Shown here in pieces: positions 52,456 to 60,895 of a stretch of 64,000 bases of DNA (positions within the stretch are counted from its first letter, which is position 1; each line of letters opens with the position of its first letter). The position numbers were made by a program, and so were the translations under genes. This DNA comes from Sphingomonas sp. EC-HK361 (GTDB lineage: Bacteria; Pseudomonadota; Alphaproteobacteria; Sphingomonadales; Sphingomonadaceae): positions 496,001-560,000 of the forward strand of contig NZ_LR701494.1 of assembly GCF_902498785.1 (NCBI RefSeq). The letters are read 5' to 3'. The notes under the pieces are model-generated. The model made no database searches. It worked only from the letters and a program-made list of their open reading frames with translations, and was not told the origin of the DNA.

Positions 52456-52497
52456 GTTCTTGTTTTGTTTTCCTACAGGCTCGGCGCTTGATACCGT
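52456..52497 (+). promoter_or_regulatory. TTTCCTACA-type promoter of the XRE regulator with imperfect SOS box
   Basis: TTTCCT at 52469-52474, a 17-nt spacer, then TACCGT at 52492-52497. GTTC-N7-GTTT (52456-52470), one mismatch from an SOS box, covers the upstream edge of the -35. The rest of the divergent region (52231-52455) shows no further clear site. Confidence 0.5.
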
Positions 52498-52527
52498 GCG
52501 TGCGAATCAGTCCTTGGAGTTGGAGTC

Positions 52528-53013
52528 GTGACCACCAGCAGCCCGGCAGCCCCGTCCTCGATACCGCTGCACATCATAGTTGGAGACCTCGTCGATCAGA
52601 GCGGGCTCAGCCAGCGCGACTTGGCGGCCAAGATCGGCCTGTCGAAGGATCAGATCTGTCGTACGCTGAAGGGCACGCGGCATCTCAGCCTTGAAGAAGC
52701 AGGATTGATGCTCTCCGCCGCCGGCCTGCCAGCACGCGGCGCCCTCACCCTCGCCCTCTTCGATCGCCGCGATCTCGCCAGCGAGTGGTCGCGGTCCGGC
52801 ATGGCTGCGTTTCTGGAGACACTCGTCGCCGCGCTGCCAGACGCGCTCGCAGCCGAGCTCGCCGAAAGCAGCGATCGCGTAGATCCGCGCTGGGGGCCAG
52901 CGGTGGCGAAGTTTGTTGCTCAGCGGATCGCGAGCCACATTGATGAGCTGATCGAGCGAGAAGAGAAGCTAGGCGAGTTCAGGCCTGCCGCAGGTTTGCG
53001 GCCTTCGGCTTAG
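52528..53013 (+). CDS. XRE-type transcriptional regulator
   Basis: A 161-residue protein with a helix-turn-helix at about residues 17-68 (IIVGDLVDQSGLSQRDLAAKIGLSKDQICRTLKG) and a helical C-terminal part without recognised enzymatic motif. The GTG start at 52528 follows TTGGAGTTGGAG. It is divergent from traA, the classic place for a tra operon regulator. Control of tra is inference. Confidence 0.8.
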   Translation: MTTSSPAAPSSIPLHIIVGDLVDQSGLSQRDLAAKIGLSKDQICRTLKGTRHLSLEEAGLMLSAAGLPARGALTLALFDRRDLASEWSRSGMAAFLETLVAALPDALAAELAESSDRVDPRWGPAVAKFVAQRIASHIDELIEREEKLGEFRPAAGLRPSA

Positions 53014-53500
53014 GCGTTCAGTCGCTTAATGGCGCTCAAACGTGCCCATCGGGCACGGGCTACAGGTCGACCTTATGGGCGGCGTGGTCGTCCGGTACGG
53101 CCGAAGCTGCTTTAGGATCAGGCGCGCCTTCGGTGCCAGCGGCGTTTGCGGAACACTTCAGCCGCATAGAGGCGCGGCGCGAATTAGATTCGGCGTGCAT
53201 CGACTGCAGCGGCTCAAGATGGATCTTCGCACCAGTGAGCGGACATTGCCTTCTCGGCATGCACCGGTCTGATCTTCAAAGCTAGGTCATATCCGGCGTC
53301 AGGCCTCACTCGCATATAAACGCGCCTACGCCAGACGAAACACACCCTTTGCCACGCCGCTTGCAGCTAGAATACCGGCCTGAAATGCAAATTTATCTGC
53401 TTCTTGGCCGTTGCATCGCTAGCAAGAGAAACTGCCGATCGGAAAGTGCGTATAGAGATGCTGCAAATTGCAATGCATATTGTGTCATCAGGAGGAAGAG
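53014..53500. other. Non-coding stretch with AT-rich promoter region
   Basis: About 490 nt without a convincing gene. The last 120 nt (53380-53500) are the most AT-rich part of the neighbourhood and contain TGCAAATT twice (53385 and 53462 areas) and TGCAATGCATATTG before the ribosome binding site of the next gene. This is a plausible autoregulatory operator for the XRE protein that follows. Confidence 0.45.
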
Positions 53501-54463
53501 ATGGCACGAATCAATTCAATCGTCGCAAAGCTCGAACGACAGAAAATGAAGCTGAGCCTCGACGATCTAGCCCGCAGAGCCGGCGTGGATAGAACGACGC
53601 TGCACCGCATCGAAACCGGACGCATGAAGCACAACGCCGAGCATGTCGTTGCACGTCTCGCCAAGGTGTTCAGACTGGAACCCGAACAGCTCACCGCCAC
53701 CCAAGTAGCCGAGGTGGAGATCCCCGCCGACGACACTGAAATCGGCCTGGAGAGCCCGTTCCTCTACCGCTCCCAGCTTAATGTTCGCGTGCCGCACGAG
53801 GTTCGCAACGCGCTGCATCTTGTCGCGTGGCGCTACGGCATGCGGCCGCTCGACATCATCGAGATCGCCCCGTTGCTGTTCCATGTGGTCGCCGCGGAGA
53901 CGCTCAAGCAACGGTCTGACAAGCTCGCAAGCCTGCGCGACCTGCGCAGCCGTATTTTGGACATGTCGGGAAGTTTCCCGCATCTTCATGAGCGGATGCT
54001 CAACGACTGGAATGCCGAGGAAATCGGATTGCGTGAAGAGCGCTCGATAACGGCACGCGACCTGCGCGGGGACAAGGTCGACGAAGGCGACGACTATGTC
54101 GATGCCCGACCGCTCGACTATGACGACAGTGTCGACAACCCCTTCGTCGCCCAGCTGCGCCACCGGCTCGACGCGCTCCAGCCGGCGGACAGCGAGCCCG
54201 AGCTGTTATATTGCTGGTCGGACGGCTATCCACCGCGGTACGAAATCTGCCGTGAGGAGGCGCTCGCCTATTTGGGCGGTGATGCCGATGCCGGCGAGGA
54301 GATCGTTACCGGCCGGGTCGGCCTGCACGAAATTCCCAAGGAGTTGCGCGATGTCGGCCAGGCCGAAGCCCGAGCGACGTGGGTCAAGGAGCGCGCTGCC
54401 GAACTTGGCGCGAAAAATGCCGCTTGGCTGGAGACACTCGGGCTTGGGGAGCTCGGACTGTGA
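53501..54463 (+). CDS. XRE-type HTH protein with long C-terminal domain
   Basis: A 320-residue protein. Residues 5-62 are a HTH (SIVAKLERQKMKLSLDDLARRAGVDRTTLHRIETGRM). A middle region has a possible ribbon-helix-helix (RSQLNVRVPHEVRNALHLVAWRYG), and an acidic C-terminal half follows. AGGAGGAAGAG precedes ATG 53501. Its stop overlaps the start of the next small gene (GTGA), so the two are translationally coupled like a toxin-antitoxin pair. Function beyond DNA binding is unknown. Confidence 0.78.
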   Translation: MARINSIVAKLERQKMKLSLDDLARRAGVDRTTLHRIETGRMKHNAEHVVARLAKVFRLEPEQLTATQVAEVEIPADDTEIGLESPFLYRSQLNVRVPHEVRNALHLVAWRYGMRPLDIIEIAPLLFHVVAAETLKQRSDKLASLRDLRSRILDMSGSFPHLHERMLNDWNAEEIGLREERSITARDLRGDKVDEGDDYVDARPLDYDDSVDNPFVAQLRHRLDALQPADSEPELLYCWSDGYPPRYEICREEALAYLGGDADAGEEIVTGRVGLHEIPKELRDVGQAEARATWVKERAAELGAKNAAWLETLGLGELGL

Positions 54464-54756
54464 GCGCGCCAATCGCAAACGGTTGTGGGGCCGGGCGCCG
54501 TACCCGACTCTCGCGCCATGCGACGACGCGGGTCCGGCAGCGGTCAATCCCTGCGTCGGTGGTCGATGCCCTGCTCGACTTCGGCGAACGGGCGCGGTCC
54601 GGTCCGGGTGCCGAGACGTGCTATTTCACCAAGAGGGCGTGGAAACGGTTCGCGGCCTATCTCGGGCAGGAGGCGCGGCATTTCGAACGCTACCGCGCCT
54701 GCTATGCGGTGATCGCCGACAACGGACAGGTCGTAACCGCCTGCTGGCGGCGCTGA
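54460..54756 (+). CDS. Small protein coupled to the XRE gene, possible toxin
   Basis: A 98-residue basic protein starting at GTG 54460, which overlaps the XRE stop. The core SRHATTRVRQRSIPASVVDALLDFGE, then GAETCYFTKRAWKRFAAYLG and a final strand VIADNGQVVTACWRR resemble the RelE/BrnT- or DUF4258-like fold of small toxins: an N-terminal SxHAxxRxxxR helix and late strands. Toxin activity is inferred from pattern and coupling. It converges with the HNH gene, 9 nt away. Confidence 0.65.
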   Translation: MSAPIANGCGAGRRTRLSRHATTRVRQRSIPASVVDALLDFGERARSGPGAETCYFTKRAWKRFAAYLGQEARHFERYRACYAVIADNGQVVTACWRR

Positions 54757-54765
54757 GCCTCCACC

Positions 54766-55614
54766 TCAACCCTTGCCACCCCGCTCGCGAAACTTTTCGC
54801 GGTGCCACGCAAGATAGGGCGCATGGCGCTTGGTGAGCCTGATCCTGCGCTCCGAATCGCAACCCAGGGCGCGCAGGTCATCGCTGCTGATCCCGGGGCC
54901 GACCAGCATCTCACCGGCATCGCTGAACGATATCAAGTGGCGATCGAACAGCGCGTCAATATTGGCGACCAGCAGCAGTCCGTTAAACCGGTCGAGGCGT
55001 TCGGTGTTCGACGATGCCCGCCAGGGCTTGATATGGGATGCCCGCAGCACGGGCCGGATGACACAACCGGTGACGCAACAGCGGCATCTCCAATGGTTCA
55101 ACAAGGCGTCGCGGAACACGCCCTGTCCCACGCGCGCCTTGATCAGCTGGTCCTTCTCGGTCGCCGTGAGGCCGGGGTCGCCGATGACGGCCTGCTCGGC
55201 CATGAGATCGAGCCGGTCCCGGATGTCGGCGGTGACCCAGTATTTTCGGGCAACGCCGAACGTGCCGGCCTTCGATGGTGTGAAGCCCAGCTCCAGGCAG
55301 AAGCGGTGATATTGCGCCTCGAGCGCCTCATCGAACACCGGCGGATGGCCTAGAAGCGCATTGATTTCGCCATTGGTTAGACGACCGTCGCGCGAGCTGT
55401 TGGCAGCATGCTTGATGAAGCTGTTGCCGGCATAGCCGATGAAGCGTGACGGCGCGAAGGCGATGCCGTCGGTCGTGGCATAGGGCAGGAAGCAGGTGCC
55501 CTTCTTAATGAGGCTGAGATAGGCTGCGCTGTCGCCGGGGCGGTGCCCAGTGCGCACGGCATCGAGCGTCGCAACATTGGTGAGCAGCTGGTCGAGCGTG
55601 CTGACGAACTTCAT
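54766..55614 (-). CDS. HNH endonuclease
   Basis: A 282-residue protein. The C-terminal half is an HNH_2-type nuclease: CRCCVTGC (Cys177-184), LRASHIKPW with His194, RLDRFNGLLLVANIDALFD, and RHLISF. The N-terminal 120 residues (KFVSTLDQLLTNVATLDAVRTGHRPG, then FAPSRFIGYAGNS) look like a target-recognition domain. ATG 55614 was chosen for GAGGGAGGGTCT upstream. The metallo-beta-lactamase gene ends 58 nt upstream, so they may share a transcript. Likely a restriction or defence nuclease. Confidence 0.85.
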   Translation of the reverse strand: MKFVSTLDQLLTNVATLDAVRTGHRPGDSAAYLSLIKKGTCFLPYATTDGIAFAPSRFIGYAGNSFIKHAANSSRDGRLTNGEINALLGHPPVFDEALEAQYHRFCLELGFTPSKAGTFGVARKYWVTADIRDRLDLMAEQAVIGDPGLTATEKDQLIKARVGQGVFRDALLNHWRCRCCVTGCVIRPVLRASHIKPWRASSNTERLDRFNGLLLVANIDALFDRHLISFSDAGEMLVGPGISSDDLRALGCDSERRIRLTKRHAPYLAWHREKFRERGGKG

Positions 55615-55672
55615 AGACCCTCCCTCGTTACGTAGGTTGCGCGCAGGATCCGGTCGAGTTGGCTCGGAGGTG

Positions 55673-56872
55673 TCATGGATAAAGCCGCCGGTTGCCACGC
55701 GGTCGCGTAGGCGTCGTAGCCGTGCGCTGGATTTGCCAGCCTTGCCCATCATGATCGGCGATGGTCTGGGCATGCGGGTGCCGGTAGCTGTTCCTGTCGC
55801 CATAGGACGCGATGGCGCGCTTCTGGTCGATCGCTAGCGGTGTTGCCGCATCGGAGCGGCCCCCATGATGCGGGATCGTCAACCCGCCGACGCCAGCGAG
55901 CATATGCGCTTGGATCAGATCGTAGCTGGTATCGCCGGTGAGCAGGACGGCGCGACCATCCTTCTCGTAGCGCAGCTGATAGCCCGAGCCGTTGCGGTCA
56001 TTGACGCCGGTCGCAGTTCCGCGCGCCAGTGTGAACCCGGCAAACGAGGCCGGTCCATCGATAAAGGTCAGCTTGTCGCCGAGGTCGGCCTGGAAGCGAG
56101 CGGTGTTTGGCCCGATTGGTTGATCGGGCGCGAACCAGTCGAGCTGCCGATAGGGCGTATGGCGTCGGCCGAGATCGAAATGGTCCCAGTCCCAGTGCGA
56201 AAGCAGGACAAAGCCACCGGAAATGACCGGATGCGTCATGGGCTGGGGCAGTGATCCGTTGTTGAACCACAGCGGCGCGCCGACATCAAAGAAACCTATC
56301 GCCCTGCCATTGCGCTTAATCAGCGCCGCCGATGCCTGCCCAACATCGAGCACGACGATCTCGACATCACCTGAACCGCGCAGCCGGTGGACAATCCGCG
56401 ACGCGGGGACCCTTTTTCGCCCCTGCATCGGCAGCGTGGCCGTCGCCATGAGCTTCATCACCAGTTCCGCATCGCCGGGCTGCTGAAGGACACCAGGTCC
56501 GTTGATCCGCCGCATCGCACTGATCGAACGCGACGGCCCCGCCAGGTAGTTGCGGTCGGCCCGCAGTTCCCATGCGCGGGGGATGTCGCCGCTGTCATCG
56601 AGCCGGAACGACAGCCAGTCGCCCTTGCCAAGATCGCCCAACCCGAAGCGTTCTTCCCAGCGCTTGGGCGTGGACATGGCGCGCACCAGTGCGAGGGCGC
56701 TGCGGTCCTCGAGTATCTGCGGCCCCATTTCCGCGAACCGATCAGCGCGCACGCAGTCGAGCAGGATGAACGAGCGGGTTCGGCCGTTGCGCGGATCCGC
56801 ATCGACCACTTCCTCGACCACGCCGAGATAGTTTACCGGCTCGCGCGTTTCGAACCGCTTCCTGATCGGCAC
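55673..56872 (-). CDS. Metallo-beta-lactamase-fold protein (ComEC-like)
   Basis: A 399-residue protein. The first 165 residues are a non-MBL domain without clear relatives. The MBL domain starts at VEIVVLDVGQASAALI and has the metal motif LLSHWDWDHFD (HxDxDH as in ComEC-type hydrolases), VLLTGDTSYD and LTIPHHGG. No membrane segment, so it is cytoplasmic. Substrate unknown; ComEC-like MBLs degrade nucleic acid or cyclic nucleotides. Paired with the HNH gene in a defence-like setting. Confidence 0.82.
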   Translation of the reverse strand: MPIRKRFETREPVNYLGVVEEVVDADPRNGRTRSFILLDCVRADRFAEMGPQILEDRSALALVRAMSTPKRWEERFGLGDLGKGDWLSFRLDDSGDIPRAWELRADRNYLAGPSRSISAMRRINGPGVLQQPGDAELVMKLMATATLPMQGRKRVPASRIVHRLRGSGDVEIVVLDVGQASAALIKRNGRAIGFFDVGAPLWFNNGSLPQPMTHPVISGGFVLLSHWDWDHFDLGRRHTPYRQLDWFAPDQPIGPNTARFQADLGDKLTFIDGPASFAGFTLARGTATGVNDRNGSGYQLRYEKDGRAVLLTGDTSYDLIQAHMLAGVGGLTIPHHGGRSDAATPLAIDQKRAIASYGDRNSYRHPHAQTIADHDGQGWQIQRTATTPTRPRGNRRLYP

Positions 56873-57277
56873 ACTCGTCCCCGTCTTCGATGCCTATTAA
56901 AGCTCAATGATAATGGCGCCGGGCCGCATTGCCGCAAACATACTTCGACGACGCTCCACAGTTTCGCGCCCTGTCGGGCAAGCCATCGCTGTCAAATTGC
57001 GAAACCGGTCACCTTATCGACAGAAGCAAGTCCCCACTGTCGCGACATGGACCGGCACCCTTGCGGCCTCCGGCCAAGCGGGGGCGTGCGCGCGGGCCTG
57101 TAGGCTAGCCTCCGCCGCGCCCCGCCGGACAGAGCAAGAGAGCCGCGCGGCAGGGCAAAGGCGCGCGACCCCTGACGGCTGCGCGCAGCCGTCAGCAACA
57201 GTTGACCGCGCTCCAATCATTCTACGGAGTCACAAGCCGCTCACCGTATCTCAACCCGCCGCTGCGATGACCGGACA
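56873..57277. other. Gene-free stretch with a perfect 24-nt palindrome
   Basis: About 405 nt. It contains CTGACGGCTGCG followed by its exact reverse complement (57172-57195) and a GC-rich part around 57060-57130 with short inverted segments (GGCCTCCGGCC). It separates the minus-strand MBL gene from the plus-strand broken gene. A bidirectional terminator, operator or attachment-type site is possible. Confidence 0.5.
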
Positions 57278-57804
57278 ATGAATGCGTCCGCCAGGATCGA
57301 GCCCGCAGGGCAGATGGTCAACTTCGACGCGGCCTGCGCGCGTCTCAACCAGTGGCGCGGACAGATGATTGAAAATCTTGCGCGCGCCGAACAAGCGGTG
57401 ACCGAGACGCTGGTGCGGCTCAACGAAACCGCACCGCCGGTCAAAGGCGTGAAGTTCCCTTATCTTGTCGGGCAGGATACGATCGGCTGCAATCGCTGCT
57501 CGCGGCGAGCGCAGCGCCAACCGCGCATGAAAGGGTCGCCGGAGCCGCGCTCGCGGACCTCCGAACCCATGACGCGGTGCGCACCATGTTATGTCACGGC
57601 GTGACCAAGGTTGCTGTAGACCGCGCGGGCGACTGGGTCGCCCCGATGACCCTGACCAGCTTCAAGGGCGGGACAAGCGCCACAGAGCGCCTGCCGTTGA
57701 TCGAAGCCGAGGGAACCGTCCAGCTTGCGCGGCTGATCGAGAGCCGGCGCAAGCTGACGACAGCGCTTGGCCAGGCTCGACGCGCGCACAGTCACCGATC
57801 CTGA
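57278..57804 (+). pseudogene. Frameshifted gene of unknown family
   Basis: The first frame reads MNASARIEPAGQMVNFDAAC, continues through a helical region to GVKFPYLVGQ, then becomes nonsense. The adjacent frame continues with GYDRLQSLLAASAAPTAHER, ALADLRTHDAVRTMLCHGV and ends ARRAHSHRS at 57804. Adding one G near 57475 (CAGGATAC to CAGGGATAC) joins them into about 176 residues. Either a real mutation or a sequencing error. Family not recognised; the N-terminal part is coiled-coil-like. Confidence 0.65.
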
Positions 57805-57854
57805 AATCGGAAAACGGGGCGCACCGCATCAGCAATGTCTTGTGGCTGACCAGA

Positions 57855-58610
57855 TCACGTCTGCGGAAAGTACGTTTCTCGCGCGTGCTGACCTGCCGCG
57901 ATCAAAACTTCGTCGATGAAGCTGAAGATCCGGTCGATGAACAGGTCCGACATATACCAGACCCAAGGCTTGCCGCCGGACTGGGCCGAGATAAACCAGT
58001 TCGCATCCCAGGTGCGCACACGCTGGGCGAATCTCTCTCGCCTCGCTGGCGGCCACTCGAATCCGGCGTGGAGCATGCCGTTGCGGTATTCGAACAAGGC
58101 CTCGAGGATTTTCCGCGTGTCCGATGGCAGCCGTGGTGCGAGTTTCGAGGCGTCGGCCAACTGCATGATCCCGTCGATCAGATTGGTCTTTACCTCGCTG
58201 GACCCGAAGCTGACGTGCGGATCCCAAAAATGGGCGCGCGCATTCTTCGACCGGGTCGAGTTCTTATCGCGCCCGAGATAGTCGTCTTCCTCGCTGCCGA
58301 TCCCTCTAAAAATCCCGGTGAAGAGGTTCTCGACGAACGGCGCCAGCATGCCCACGGCCGCCGCGCTGCGTGCCGCGCCACTATAGACTGAGGCGTGGAC
58401 ACTGTCGGTGTACATGCCGACCAGATGGTCACTGCCAATTTCCTCGGCGCGTCGGGCCAGCGCCTTAATGTCCTTGTCCTCCTGCCGCTCATCCTCGCTC
58501 GATCGGGCCAGAAAGTTTCGGATCGCGATCAGCTGCGCTTCGAGATCGTAGTCGTCGAAATAGAAATGCGCGTAATCGCGGTCATCGAGCTGGAGCATTG
58601 GTTTCGCCAT
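57855..58610 (-). CDS. HEPN-like helical protein
   Basis: A 251-residue all-helical protein. An RNGMLH segment (Arg176 to His181) fits the Rx4H catalytic signature of HEPN ribonucleases, with the common Asn after Arg and preceding helix ILEALFEYRNG. The first 70 residues are charged; a hydrophobic patch (AAAVGMLAPFVENLFTGIF) precedes the motif. HEPN proteins often act as RNase effectors. ATG 58610 overlaps the upstream methyltransferase by 29 nt, so it is the last gene of a three-gene operon. The HEPN call rests on one motif and helical content. Confidence 0.68.
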   Translation of the reverse strand: MAKPMLQLDDRDYAHFYFDDYDLEAQLIAIRNFLARSSEDERQEDKDIKALARRAEEIGSDHLVGMYTDSVHASVYSGAARSAAAVGMLAPFVENLFTGIFRGIGSEEDDYLGRDKNSTRSKNARAHFWDPHVSFGSSEVKTNLIDGIMQLADASKLAPRLPSDTRKILEALFEYRNGMLHAGFEWPPARRERFAQRVRTWDANWFISAQSGGKPWVWYMSDLFIDRIFSFIDEVLIAAGQHARETYFPQT

Positions 58611-59223
58611 TGGGTTTTGTGAGAAATTCGAACACGAAGCTGCGCCAGCGATAACCACCGCGCCCGATCGCATCATCGTCTTCGCCCCAATCGAGACACG
58701 CCAGTCCCGCTGCTTCAGCGGCCGCCAGCACCGCATCATCGCGGTGATCGAAGAACAGATCGGCCGGTTCGCCGGAACGCGGCGCACGCAGATTGAGGCC
58801 GAGACGCCCACCCTCCCCGAGCAGCGCAGCCATGGCAGTTAGGCTCGGCGCCAGATCGCCGGACGGCACCAGCATCAAAACGGCGGAACACAGGACGAAG
58901 TCATACTGCCCCGCCTCCCCCGCGAGCCGGGAAAGATGCGGCAAACGGTCGTCGATCCAGCGAATGCCAGCGCTGTTCGCCGCGGCGATCGCGCGCAACC
59001 CGTCGGACGGCTCGACCGCGGTAACCATCATCCCCCGCTTAGCCATCGCCCGCGCGTCACGGCCGCTCCCCGCACCGACATCGAGGGCGCGTCCGGTCGC
59101 CGGCAGATAGCGCAACAGCAAGGGGTGGACGGCCTCGAACGACACCGAATTATAGCGCGCGGCAAAGCCGACCGCGTCCCGGTCATAATAGTCCGGTGCA
59201 TCGAGGCGGTCGGACAAAGCCAT
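58582..59223 (-). CDS. Class I SAM-dependent methyltransferase
   Basis: A 213-residue methyltransferase with motif I ALDVGAGSGRDARAMA (about 46-61), acidic residue after strand 2 (VTAVEPSDG) and the post-motif strand YDFVLCSAVLMLVP. It resembles small-molecule or tRNA/TehB-type enzymes; no DNA-methylase tetrad. The start shares one nucleotide with the membrane-protein stop (TAATG). Substrate unknown; it may modify or regulate the HEPN-like partner. Confidence 0.82.
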   Translation of the reverse strand: MALSDRLDAPDYYDRDAVGFAARYNSVSFEAVHPLLLRYLPATGRALDVGAGSGRDARAMAKRGMMVTAVEPSDGLRAIAAANSAGIRWIDDRLPHLSRLAGEAGQYDFVLCSAVLMLVPSGDLAPSLTAMAALLGEGGRLGLNLRAPRSGEPADLFFDHRDDAVLAAAEAAGLACLDWGEDDDAIGRGGYRWRSFVFEFLTKPNGETNAPAR

Positions 59224-59648
59224 TAATCGACCGCCTTAGTGGCAGCGGGCTTGGTGAAATAGGCGCCGGGATGGCAGCTCGCGACGAACGAGCCGAGCGC
59301 CGTCAGTGTCAGCAGCGCCGAGAAAATTCCGACAATGATGTAGTTGCCGCCGATGCAGTGCTTGCCGTCATAACGGCGGATGTCGCGCAGCACGCTCTGC
59401 ATCACCCAGCGCAGGCGAATGAGCGCGCCGATCATGAGAATATTGGCGAGGCCAGCGAACAGCAGCAGCATCGACCGCGCCGGATCGCTGAGCGGAAAGC
59501 TCGCCACCGCGAACCACAAACCGCCGGTCAACGACATGATGATCAGGGGCGACTGCCACAGGAAACCGTTGAGCGACCGAAAGTCTGCACAGCGCTGTTC
59601 GTAAATCGCCTTCTGATCCGGTGCGTCTGCCGCTACATCTTCACCCAT
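59223..59648 (-). CDS. Three-span membrane protein
   Basis: A 141-residue protein with a soluble N-terminus of 30 residues (DQKAIYEQRCADFRSLNG) and three hydrophobic segments (about 33-53, 60-78 and 103-124). It is the first gene of the operon with the methyltransferase and HEPN-like protein. Small multi-span proteins of defence loci can be membrane-disrupting effectors or sensors (SLATT-like), but no family was recognised. It is divergent from the cysteine desulfurase gene. Confidence 0.7.
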   Translation of the reverse strand: MGEDVAADAPDQKAIYEQRCADFRSLNGFLWQSPLIIMSLTGGLWFAVASFPLSDPARSMLLLFAGLANILMIGALIRLRWVMQSVLRDIRRYDGKHCIGGNYIIVGIFSALLTLTALGSFVASCHPGAYFTKPAATKAVD

Positions 59649-59708
59649 GAATCACGCGCTCCTTTCCCCGGTCCATAGCAAGGCGCTCGCCGCCGCGCGC
59701 GGGCGTGC

Positions 59709-60884
59709 GTGACAGTGAGCGCACCGATCTATCTCGACGGGTTCGCGACCCTGCCGCTGGCCCCGGAGGCGCGCGACGCGATGCTTGCGGCATGGGAACA
59801 GCCCGGCAATGCCGGCTCGCCCAATGCCTCGGGCGAACGCGCGGCACGGCTGATCGCCGATGGCCGCGCTAATGTCGCTGCCCTGATCGGCGCCGCCCCG
59901 TCCGAGATCATCTTCACCGCCGGTGCCACCGAAGCCAATAATCTGGCGCTGTTCGGCGTGGCGCAGCGTGCCGTCGCGCAGTTTCCGGAGCGCCGCCGGA
60001 TCATCGTCTCGGCGATCGAGCACAAGGCCGTGCTCGAACCCGCGCAGGTGCTGGCGGCCCAAGGCTTCGCGGTCGATATCGCCCCGGTCGACCACAACGG
60101 CCGGCTCGCTCTCGATGCCTTCGCCGCACTGATGGGCGAGGATCTGCTGCTCGCCTCTATCATGCTGGTCAATAACGAGACCGGCACCATCCAACCCGTC
60201 GCCGAAGCCGCGGCGCTCGTCCATGCCGCCGGCGGCTTCATCCATAGCGATGCGGCGCAGGCGGCCGGAAAGATCCAAGTCGATGTGCTGGATTTCGACG
60301 TCGACTATCTCAGCCTCTCGGCTCACAAATGCTATGGGCCGATGGGGATCGGCGCACTCTATGTCGCCGCCCATGCGCCAAAGCCGATGCCGCTGATCCA
60401 TGGCGGCGGCCAACAGGATGCGATGCGGCCCGGCACCGAGCCGGTCGCGCTGATCGCGGGGTTCGGCGCTGCCGCCAAAGCGGCGCGCGCCGGCCTCGAT
60501 AACGATCGCGGCCACGGCGACGCGATGATCGCCGCCTTGCTCGATGGCCTGGCCAAGCGGCAATTGCGGTTCCGCCGGATCACCGGCGATGCGCCGGTCG
60601 TGTCTGGCAGCGCCGCGCTCCAGCTTGCCGGCGTCGATGCCGACCGATTGTGCGCGATGGCGGCGCGCGAAATTTCGCTGTCGACCGGTTCGGCCTGCAC
60701 ATCGGGTCAGATCAAACAATCGCATGTGCTTGAGGCAATTGGACTTTCCGAAATTGACGCGCGCCAGGTGGTCCGCATTTTCTGCCATCGCTACCTCGAC
60801 GATGGCGCGATCGACCACGCAGCCGACCGCATTGTCGCCGCCGCGGCCCGTTCTCGGCTTGCGGCTGGAGAGGTTCGCCAGTAG
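59709..60884 (+). CDS. Cysteine desulfurase (IscS/DndA-like)
   Basis: A 391-residue PLP enzyme that takes sulfur from cysteine. The PLP lysine is in YLSLSAHKCYGPMG, the persulfide cysteine in LSTGSACTSGQIKQSH, and IFTAGATEANNLALFG plus ASIMLVNNETGTIQP are family blocks. No iron-sulfur cluster scaffold genes are near; a DUF4007 gene and an ATPase follow. This suggests sulfur supply for DNA modification, as DndA does. The start is GTG 59709 or 59715; no ATG is available after an upstream TAG. Confidence 0.88.
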   Translation: MTVSAPIYLDGFATLPLAPEARDAMLAAWEQPGNAGSPNASGERAARLIADGRANVAALIGAAPSEIIFTAGATEANNLALFGVAQRAVAQFPERRRIIVSAIEHKAVLEPAQVLAAQGFAVDIAPVDHNGRLALDAFAALMGEDLLLASIMLVNNETGTIQPVAEAAALVHAAGGFIHSDAAQAAGKIQVDVLDFDVDYLSLSAHKCYGPMGIGALYVAAHAPKPMPLIHGGGQQDAMRPGTEPVALIAGFGAAAKAARAGLDNDRGHGDAMIAALLDGLAKRQLRFRRITGDAPVVSGSAALQLAGVDADRLCAMAAREISLSTGSACTSGQIKQSHVLEAIGLSEIDARQVVRIFCHRYLDDGAIDHAADRIVAAAARSRLAAGEVRQ

Positions 60885-60895
60885 CATTCCGCACA

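Noticed and set aside
53042-53272. 76-residue plus-strand frame in the gap after the XRE regulator
   Set aside because: No ribosome binding site, no family resemblance, atypical composition.
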